DNA from: Cyanophora paradoxa
Taxonomy: Eukaryota; Glaucocystophyceae; Cyanophorales; Cyanophoraceae
Assembly (NCBI GenBank): GCA_004431415.1
Contig: QPMI01000059.1
Coordinates: 248,001-312,000, forward strand
Direction: 5' to 3'
Length of the DNA: 64,000 bases
In this document: piece after piece, positions 56,201 through 64,000 of the stretch
How positions within the stretch are numbered: the first letter of the stretch is position 1
Layout of the letters: each line of letters opens with the position of its first letter
Position numbers and translations under genes: made by a program
Notes under the pieces: model-generated
What the model was told of the DNA's origin: nothing
The model's input: only the letters and a program-made list of their open reading frames with translations
Databases searched by the model: none

Positions 56201-59200
56201 AAACGATATTTAGGAAGAATATAAAGGGCTTTTATAGGAAGAAGAATAATAGGAAGAATATAGGAGAAATGATACATATGGTGCCCTGAACGGCCTCGGT
56301 GGTCGTTCAGGTGCCCGCCGCCCCGCCCCGCCCCGGCCCCCTCCACTCTCGCCACTTCCATATGAACTCTTTGAGTCTGGGCCGGCTTGCTTTTGGCCCG
56401 GACCCCCGTCTCTTATCTCAAAGCCTCTTTATCCCCCCGCCCTCTTTACCTTCTTCTTTAACGAAACGCCTCCGTACTTCTGAACCCCCGTCCCAGGTCC
56501 TCCCCTGCCGGGCGGGCTTCGCCCCCGTGACTACCGCCGACTCCTACCGCTGCGTACCCTGGTGCCGCAGCAGCCCCCCTGCCCGCCCCTCCGATCCGGT
56601 CAGATATGAGGAGGCTCATATATGAGGTTCCTCGCGGCAGCGCGAGCGGGACGTTCAACCTGGACGGGGGCCCGTGCCTGCCGTGCCCCCCCGGGGCCTC
56701 CTGCCCCGGCCGCGCCACGCTCCTCGCCGACACCGGTGCGGCTTCTTTCTAAGCTTTCTAAGGACGGATTCTTAGGCTTCTTAAGGGCGGCTTCTTAAAC
56801 TTTTTAATTAAGCTGCCGTCCTTGGGGCGTCGCCACGCTCCTCGCCGACACCGGTGCGAGCGTTAACAGCATCTTTAGCGTTTCTAGAAAGGCTTCTTAA
56901 GCTTCTTAATGAAGGCTTCTTAGGCTTCTTAAGGTCGGCTTCTCGCCGACACCGGTGCGGCTTCTTTCTAAGCTTTCTAAGGACGGATTCTTAAGTTTAT
57001 AAGTTTTCTAAGGAAGGTTTCTTAGGCTTCTTAAGGGCGGCTTCTTAAACTTTTCCCGTGCGGCTTCTTTCTAAGCTTCTTTTAAGGGCGGCTTCTTAAG
57101 AATCTTAAGCTGCAATCTTGGGGCGGCGCCGCGCTCCTCGCTGACACCGGTCCGCGGCTTCCCCGCCCGCCCGCCCGCGCGCCGTCCCTCCTCCAGACGG
57201 TAGCGTTCTAGATGGGCCGGGCCGGGCAGAGCGATATCTTCAGATAGAAAGATAGACAGACGGCTCGGGCCTGCCTCTGACCAAACGCCCCGCCCCGCCC
57301 CGCCCCGCCCCGCAGGCTTCTGGCTGAACCCAGAGTCTCTCACGCTGGGCGCCCCCTCCCTCCACCGCTGCCCCAGGCGTGCAAGCGTACCCCCTCCTCC
57401 TTCCCTCCTCCCCGTTCCGACGCGTTTTCGACGCAGGGGTTTCTGCTGCCCGCGCGGCCGCTGCCCCGTCGATGACCAGTGGTGCGCCCCGCGCCCCGCC
57501 CCCGCCCCTTCGTTCCTCGTCGCCTCCTTTACCGTACCCCCCGCCCACACCGCCCGCAGCGCGAGCGCGAGGGAGGGGGTACTCTGCGGCGCCTGCAAGC
57601 CGGGGTACTCGGACTGGGGCGGCGTCTGCGCCCCGGTGCGCCCTCCCCGCACTCGCTTCCCGCCATTTTCCTCCTCTTCTCGTATCTCCGAGAATCTAAG
57701 AAGCCTTCTTAAGAAGCTTTAGAAACCTGTCTTAAGAAGCTCGAGCTGCATCCGTTCTCCTCCTGAGCTGCATCCGCCCTCCTCCTCCTCCTCTTCCTCT
57801 TCTTGTAAGCTCGAGAAGGCCGATTCCCTGACGCCCCTCGTTCGCTCGCAGTGCGCGGCGCCGCAGTACGGTCTCCTCCTTATCCCCGCCGTCGTCGCCG
57901 CCCTCATCGTCGGCATCTTCTGGATAACCAGGTGGGCCCGTACCCCCCCCCCCCCCCCCCCCCCCGTCTCCGTGGGTAGCATCTATATGTAGCTTCTCCA
58001 TATGCGGTGGCATCTATTCGTAGCTTTGTATCCGGGTGCTGCACCTGTTCACAGCCTCTTCCTATAAGGCCTAGGGGGGCGGCGGGCCGAACGCCGCCCT
58101 AGAGGCGGCCGGCGTTCGTTCGGGTGAAGCTGCTCTCGTTCTCTTAGAAATATTGGGAAGCTGTGCTTGGACCATCCCGTCCCCCCCCCCCCCCCCGCAT
58201 ATCTATTTTTAGGCACCGCCCCGCTCACTTCGTTCGCAGCATCGGGCTTCCGACGAGCGGGAAGCTCAAGAGCGTCGTCTTCTTCATCCAGGCCGCCGCC
58301 CTCATCATCTCGGTACCGCTCTTTCCTCGTTTTTTCTCGATCCCGTCTTTCTTTTCTTGTACCCCTTCTGAGGTTTTTCCTCCTGAATCGTAACCCCGTA
58401 CCCCCCAGGACGTGCAGGTGGTGGCGAGCCTCAGCTGGGATTCCCTCCTCTCCTCCTCCGTCCTCTGCCCCTTCCAGGTACCCCCTTCCCTCCATCTCCC
58501 CCTTGCGCCTAGAATGAACTTAGCTTTGGAGATAAGCGAAGGGGCGGCTTAGCCGGCGGAGCCTGAAGAGGAGGGGTACCAGGATCCTAGTCTAGGGGGG
58601 CCGCCCGCCCGCTCGTGAGTCACCCGAACGACGACGTCTGACGGGACGCAACAACTGCTCCAAGAGAGGGCTGGCTGGCCAAGCTAGAGCCTAGCTAGCT
58701 AGAGAGGGGTCCCGGCGGCTCCGCGACGGCTTGTCTAGCCTGGGGGCCCCTAGGCTCCTCTGGGCCTGGCTAGCCTGGCTAGAGAGGGCTGGCTGGGCTA
58801 GCTAGAGCCTAGTCTGGGGATCCCTTCCCCAAAAGGCCCGCGATATCTATATATACCCCAGGCAGGCTCCGATGGGCGCGACAGCTAACGAACGAACGTT
58901 AACATACCCCCTCCCTCCCCCAGATCGAGCCGATCCAGCGGACGCTGCTGGGGTACTGGATCCCAGCCTTCTCCTTCGTCTTCCTCCTCCTCGCCGTCCT
59001 CCTCGTCTACGTCGCCGCCGCCCTCCGCCACCGTGCGCCGTTTTCGTTTTATCAGGAATAGCGAGATTCAAATACCTTCACATAGCGAGAGACTAAAAGA
59101 TTACAAGAAAACCAAGTAACTAGGAAAATAGCGGCTTCCTTTCTTCCTTAGAAGTCGCCGCCGCCCTCCGCCACCGTGAGTCACGGGAAATCAGGATACT

Positions 59201-62200
59201 CGGATAGATCGTAAGACAGATCGTAAGACTGAGCACTCTGCCGCCGTCCTTTCGAACCTACTGTATTGTTCTCTTACGCCGTACCCCCTTTGCAGGCCGC
59301 CTCTCCCCCCTCTCCACAGAGGTCCAGCGGCGCCTCTTCGTCACGGCCGTCCAGATCGGTCAGTAACAGCGACCTCGTACCCCCGCACCTTTTCCCCCGG
59401 GCTGACGCCCTCATTTCGGCTCCCGGCAGCCACATTTGCCTACATCGGTACGCTGGAGTTGGGCTGGGGCCCGCGGAGCTTCCTTTCCTGACGCCCGTAT
59501 CCCACCCAGCCATTGCGCGGACTTCGATGAACTTTCTCGACTGCGCCACTGTCGGAAACATGCGCGTACCCCTACCTCGCCCTTGCGCCCCCTTCCCCCC
59601 CCGCGCCTCGCTGACCTGCACCCAGGCGAGTCCTCCGCCGGTCCCCGGCTGTTTCCTGCACCGACGCCTCCTATCGTCGCTGGTACCCCCTTTCCTTTCC
59701 GCCCCCTCTTTTTGCGGTACCCCCAGTTCTCCTGATACTCTTCCCCCAGGCTCCCCCTCGCCTGGACGATGATCGCGGGCTACGTGATCGCCGTACCCCT
59801 TCTCGTCTTCCTCGCCGTCTTCCGCCTGGTTGTGCGCGTACCCCCCGCGCAGCTTCCCCCCCCCCCCTCCCGCTTCTCTCTCCTCCAGTTCGCCCACAGG
59901 CTTCCCCTGCAGAAGAAAAAGGGTACCAAAGAAATGTATGAAGGCGGCGCGACGCGCCTCACGTGGGGGGTACGTGTCTTCTCCCGCACACACTTCGTTC
60001 CCCCGAATCCTTTCGGTAACACAGTACCCCTCTCCCAGGTCCTGTACGCCTGCTACCGCCCCAGCTGGAAGTTCTACGAGGTGTTCTTCATGGCCCGAAG
60101 AATGTGCGCACCCCTGGAGCCTAAACGCCCTTTCCCATTCCACGCATCTCGCCGCCGACGCATCGTCATTCCCCCCTTCAGCGTACTCATCGCTATGGAC
60201 TCTGCGGTACCCCCTTTCCCTCTTACATTGCGCTTCGCCCTCGAGCTCATGTACCCCTAATGTGCAGTTCGGGAACGACGACAATGGGCGGGCGCTTGGG
60301 ATGTTCTTTGCATGTTCGCTGTGCGTACCCCGGCCCCGCCCTGGCCCCCGCCCCCGCCCCCGAGACCGAGCGTCCGGGCGTGGTACAGTTTCATCGCGGT
60401 CCACGAGGCGTGCCAGCCCTTCCTGAGCCGCCTCGACAACGCCATCGAGGTCTGTACCCTCCAGGCTTTTTTTCCTGCGCCTCTCGTCTTCGGGCCGTTT
60501 CCGAGCCCGCTGTACCCACCTCAGACGCTCTTCCTGCAAGTGCTCCTCCTCACGGCCGCCCTCGAGGCGAGTGTACAACCTGTCTCGTTTCGTGTACCCC
60601 TCCGTTGACATGACCCCAGATCGCCGCGACCGCCGCCTTCGTACCCCCAAGCTGTCCGTCCTGCGCTTCCTGTCTTGTATCGTGTACCCGTTCCTCTGCC
60701 CCTTACAGTCCCCGACAGATTCGATCCGGGGGATTCAGTACGGAATGAACGCACTCGCCCTCCTCGTCGGTTCGCGGACGTACCCTACCCCCCCGCCTCC
60801 ATCCCCCGGTATCCGATGGATCCCGTACCCCCAGGCCTGCTCCTCATCGTGCTGTTCTTCGCTCGCTACGTTCGGGCGTTGTACGGGCGTACGGGGGCCT
60901 TCAGCGTTCTCGCGCTCTTCCGGGGTACCCCGGCGACCGTGGGGTACGGCTCGGTGCCTCTTAGGTCCCCCGCCCGGGGCTCGGTGCCTCTTAGGTCCTC
61001 GGCCCGGGAGGAGGGCACCGACGCTTTCGAGCTCCGCCCCGCCGCGACGGTACCCCTCCCCTCCTGTACCCCTCCCCCCGCATTGCCCCGCCTTCACGGA
61101 ACTAAGATTGGCGGTCAGATTGCCGTCGGCCCGCGGGCGCCCACTCCGGATCGCGAGGCGGGATCGGATCGTGATGAGGGGGGGTACGCGGACCCCGAGG
61201 GGGCGGAGGATACCCGTCCCCCGGAGTCGGCGAGACCCTCGCTATTCGTGGACCCCGTCACGGGGGGTACGCGCTGGGAGCCGCGGGGCTCCGAGGAGGT
61301 GCCTGCCCTCTCCGCCTTTCCCGGTGCGCAGTACCCCCCTCGCCCTCCTCCTCCCCCCCCCTCTTGAGATCTGACTCCGCGGCAGAGCCGGCGCCGCTTC
61401 CAGTGTCCCGAAGGTCCAGCGGGGCCCCCCGGAGGCGGAGCGCGGGGGCAGAGCCCGCCGAAATCGACGCCGAGGGGCAGGGGCAGAGGCACGCCGCTCG
61501 CATAAAGTCGCCTCTATGTACCCCCGTTAACATCGAGCTCTCCTCCCTCTCTTTCATTTTCGTGCCCCTGTACCCCCGCTGACCCGGCTTGCAGGCGCCA
61601 CACCGTCTCGGGATTGGAGGAGGGCGCTCCTACCCCCACCCGGAGCCGATCTCTACCCCCCCAGACGCCGGCACTCAGCATCCAGGACCTGAGCGTCGGC
61701 GTACCCTCCAGGATGGGGCTCCGCCCCACGCCCAGAGGGGTACGGGATCAGCCCCACTTCCCCTTCTTCCGCTCCCTCTGGCAGGTGAGCGCGGTTGCCG
61801 CAGCACACACTCCGCCCCTCCCCATTCTCGCCCCTCCCCTCCCCCCTTCTCCGAGACTCCTCTACCCTTCTACCTTTTACCTTCTCTGAATTCTTTCCAC
61901 CTACCCCCCTCCCCCCCCCTTTCCGAGACTCCTCTACCCTTCTACCCATCCTGAACTCCTGTACCCCCAGATGCTGGAGCCGCAGCATCAGCTGGGACAA
62001 GCAGCCGCGTCCCTGGATCACTCGGCGTCCTCGCGGGCCCTGCTGCTGGGGGGCAGCGCCGCCTCGGAGTCCGGCTCAAACGAGGTGCTTATCATCTTTC
62101 TTTCTTTCTTTCTCTAAGATCGAGCTCCTGATTAACCTCGCGTCTTGTTCCTTTTAATCTTCTTTGAGGTCCAGCTCGTGGCTGACCTCGCATCTCGCTT

Positions 62201-62820
62201 CCTTGCGGCAGGAGGGCGAGTCTCCGCTCCTGAGGACGCGCGGGTCCCTCCCGGGCGCGGCCGCTGCCGCGGCCGGCGCTGCCGGGGCGAGCTCAAGCGC
62301 GGGCGCGAGCGCCGGCGCGAGCCGCCACGGGGCGGACGCCCCGCGTACCCCCGTCGTCTCCGGAACGCGAACCCCCTCGTACGGCCGCTTCCGAGTCTTC
62401 CCGGCGACCGATCCGGAATCGCCCCCGGGCCCCCGCCCGGCCTCCGCGGGGGGTACGGGCGCGCCCGCCGACGCCGGGGCACCCCTGGAGCCAAACCTGA
62501 GGATCAACCCCCGGGTCCCCACCGTCCTCGTACCCCTGCGGATCCCCTCCCTGGAGGACGTGGGCGACCCTTCGCCGCCCTCGGAGCCTGTACCCGGGCC
62601 CGCCGAAGGGGGGCCGGGGGGAGAAGGCGGCCTCACGAACCTGGCGAAGCCTGTAGCCCCCTATCGCCTCGGGCCCCTTGGGGGGGCGCCTCAGCCCCCG
62701 GCGCTCGCGCTGACCTCTGGCCCTGCGCCGCCGACGCCGACGGCGGCCGCGGGTTCGGGTCTCCAGGAAACCTTTTCGCTGACATACTGGTCCCGGGCTG
62801 GTGCCGGCGCCCCGCCGTAG
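50255..62820 (+). CDS. Giant beta-helix / Cys-rich / multi-TM surface protein (about 50 exons)
   Basis: The ATG at 50255 gives a signal anchor, WSWPWSLIGLGLLAFLGTRA. A right-handed beta-helix starts at DGDTIKLAPGTYLEHDL (about 50520) and runs to about 54170. It has Pmp/PbH1-like repeats: FARTSAPRFQGCSF, RCIFEENDSPFGG, TRCRFERNRAGSGGA, IENTTITNCTSAYGGGGF, ESRIEGNAAAANGGGF. Linker exons follow (LFDGLGQLVTLVEP, FTMDVEGLLGRNYTVSLAS), then a Cys-rich GCC2/GCC3-like module (GGPCLPCPPGASCPG, LCGACKPGYSDWGGVCAP; about 56640-57635). Membrane segments follow: GLLLIPAVVAALIVGIFW (57865), VVFFIQAAALIIS (58275), YWIPAFSFVFLLLAVLLVYV (58955), IAGYVIAVPLLVFLAVFRLV (59770), QVLLLTAALEA (60538), LLIVLFFARYVRALYG (60843). 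A long Pro/Gly-rich cytoplasmic tail ends at TAG 62820. This suggests a surface receptor or adhesin; ligand and signalling are inference. Introns are often under 100 nt, many opening GTACCCC. Confidence 0.75.
54891..54945. repeat. (TCC)n microsatellite, about 18 units
   Basis: A pure CCT/TCC trinucleotide repeat in an intron of the giant gene; a shorter tract lies at about 55012-55034 just before the next CAG acceptor. Sense-strand pyrimidine, as with the poly-C tracts. Confidence 0.95.
56715..57152. repeat. Four copies of an exon end plus splice donor within one intron
   Basis: The exon end CGCTCCTCGCCGACACCG with donor GTGCG (56715-56740) recurs at 56831-56858 (near-identical), 56942-56960 (truncated) and 57131-57152 (variant with GTCCGCGG). 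The downstream phrase GCTTCTTTCTAAGCTTTCTA follows both the first and the third copy. Confidence 0.85.
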
Positions 62821-63535
62821 AAAGGCGAGAAAGACGCTGCAAGGTAGCTGCAATTAAATAATGCGGATTGCGTATAGACTGGTGTAGTTAAGTATGAGAT
62901 CAATTGCCGTGTACGTATTTGCGCACATCATGGCATGCACATGGTGCTGTCTGTTATGCTGCATTCGTATGCGTGTTTACTTTTCCCATGCAATTTCTCG
63001 CTTCAAGTAAACCCACATCTGATCTTTGCGCTGGACGTATACGTAGATCTAGACCCATCGTCGCCATCATTATATATCGCCGGTCGCGTGGGGCATCGCC
63101 GGTCGCGGAGGGCACGGGCCGGGGGGGTTGGCGCTGGCCTGGCGGGCCCGGCCCGGCCCTGGCCCCGGCCCGGGCGCCCGGCCCGCCCGCGGCCTGCCGC
63201 CGATTATGCATGCCATGATGATCAGCTCATGATCAGCGGCTCAGCGGCTGCAGCTGCCGCAGTGCAGAGGCCCGCGATCGCGAATCGCGATGTGAATTCG
63301 AAGGCAATTTTGCGGGGGACGCGAGGGGCTCGATCGTCACGATCTATCGATACTATGCATATGATACATCCGCATCTGCACGCGAGCGGATCTGGAACTC
63401 GCGATCGGCTAAGGGGGATACGGCTTTGCTTAAAAAAAGAATTTCGGTCGAAATCAAGAGCCCGCGTATATAAGTAGTACGTACCGGCGTTGACCGAGTT
63501 TCTTTGACGCCCTCGTCCTTCGAGGGCAGCGGATC
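62821..63535. other. Intergenic region before the right-edge gene
   Basis: No gene seen. It contains GGCC-rich repeats (63120-63195) and palindromic CATGATGATCAGCTCATGAT (about 63214-63233). The promoter of the next gene should lie near 63400-63535. Confidence 0.45.
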
Positions 63536-64000
63536 ATGGCTTCCAACTTCGACGCGCGCGCGTGGCATCGGAACGCGCTCGAAGAGCGCGCCACCAAGCT
63601 TAAGTTCGAGGTGCGCATGCGCGCGCGCGCTCCGATCCGGTCATATGCGGCGGGGAATTCGAAGCACGCGTACGATCTCCGGTCATTTGAAGCAAAATGC
63701 GCAGAATGCGCCGGCGGCGGCCGCGGGGCACCTTCGCGTTGAATTCACCTACGTATACGACCATGCAGCGGGACTGGGCCCGTCGCGAAGCGAATCGGCT
63801 TCGTTCGGGCCACTGAAGTCGCTCGCCGGTCTGGACGAGATCTCGCTCGCCGATCTCAGTTTGGGGGTCGGGAAGGTCATCGAGAACGCTTATGTCGTCG
63901 GCTCGCTCGTGGAGCAGCCCTTCAAGGCCGTGTCGGTCAACAGCGTATTGGAGGACGACGTCGAAGTCGACGGAACAGCTGTGCGGATCTGTTTCTACAA
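63536..64000 (+). CDS. Unidentified protein, N-terminal two exons, cut by window edge
   Basis: The ATG at 63536 starts MASNFDARAWHRNALEERAT and ends exon 1 at KLKFE before GTGCGCATG. After a GCAG acceptor (about 63697-63705) the frame continues NAPAAAAGHLRVEFTYVYDH and SLAGLDEISLADLSLGVGKV and is open to the end of the window. The long open frame with mixed composition looks truly coding. I do not recognise the family from the 125-130 residues visible. No TM or signal peptide is evident, so it is probably soluble. Confidence 0.6.

Noticed and set aside
59274-60650. 458-codon minus-strand open frame
   Set aside because: It is antisense to the giant gene's transmembrane exons. It has no motifs and reads through several clear plus-strand introns.

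Overview
This is nuclear DNA of a eukaryote with GC-rich, intron-dense genes. Coding signal comes as short exons (about 30-250 bp) bounded by GT...CAG introns, and there are no operons, Shine-Dalgarno sites or rRNA. Multi-TM APC-type and TspO-like proteins, a peroxisomal ABCD transporter, an OTU peptidase, a MORN protein, a kinase fused to a beta-helix and a giant beta-helix/Cys-rich/transmembrane protein suggest a unicellular alga or related protist (haptophyte or stramenopile type). That assignment is inference; no marker gene in the window fixes the taxon.

Layout. 0-10 kb: one minus-strand gene encoding a TKL-like kinase followed by a right-handed beta-helix. 10.5-10.9 kb: a small two-exon gene (+). 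11.3-14.0 kb: a LisH/SSDP-like co-regulator (-). 15.7-16.4 kb: a MORN protein (-), divergent from an ABCD transporter (+, 16.6-21.8 kb). 22-30 kb: gene-poor; it holds a hypothetical ORF, a few candidate exons, a miniature LTR element with a tRNA-like LTR, a 230 bp inverted-repeat element and other repeats. 29.9-33.7 kb: a secreted, Pro/Ser-rich, C-terminally anchored protein (+). 34.4-36.2 kb: a Gly/Gln/Tyr/Arg low-complexity protein made of duplicated exons (-). 37.3-43.1 kb: an APC-type permease (-). 43.5-44.6 kb: an OTU peptidase (+). 45.0-46.9 kb: a permuted papain-fold (YiiX/NlpC-P60-like) protein (-). 47.1-49.1 kb: a TspO/MBR-like membrane protein (+). 50.3-62.8 kb: a giant beta-helix receptor-like gene (+). 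63.5 kb to the edge: start of an unidentified gene (+).

Three genome-level traits stand out. Many introns carry degenerate copies ('echoes') of the adjoining exon end plus splice site. Many introns open with GTACCCC or GTGCG. Long C homopolymers lie on the sense strand of every gene where the strand can be judged. Exon joins were inferred by eye from reading frame and splice motifs, so boundaries given with 'about' are approximate.
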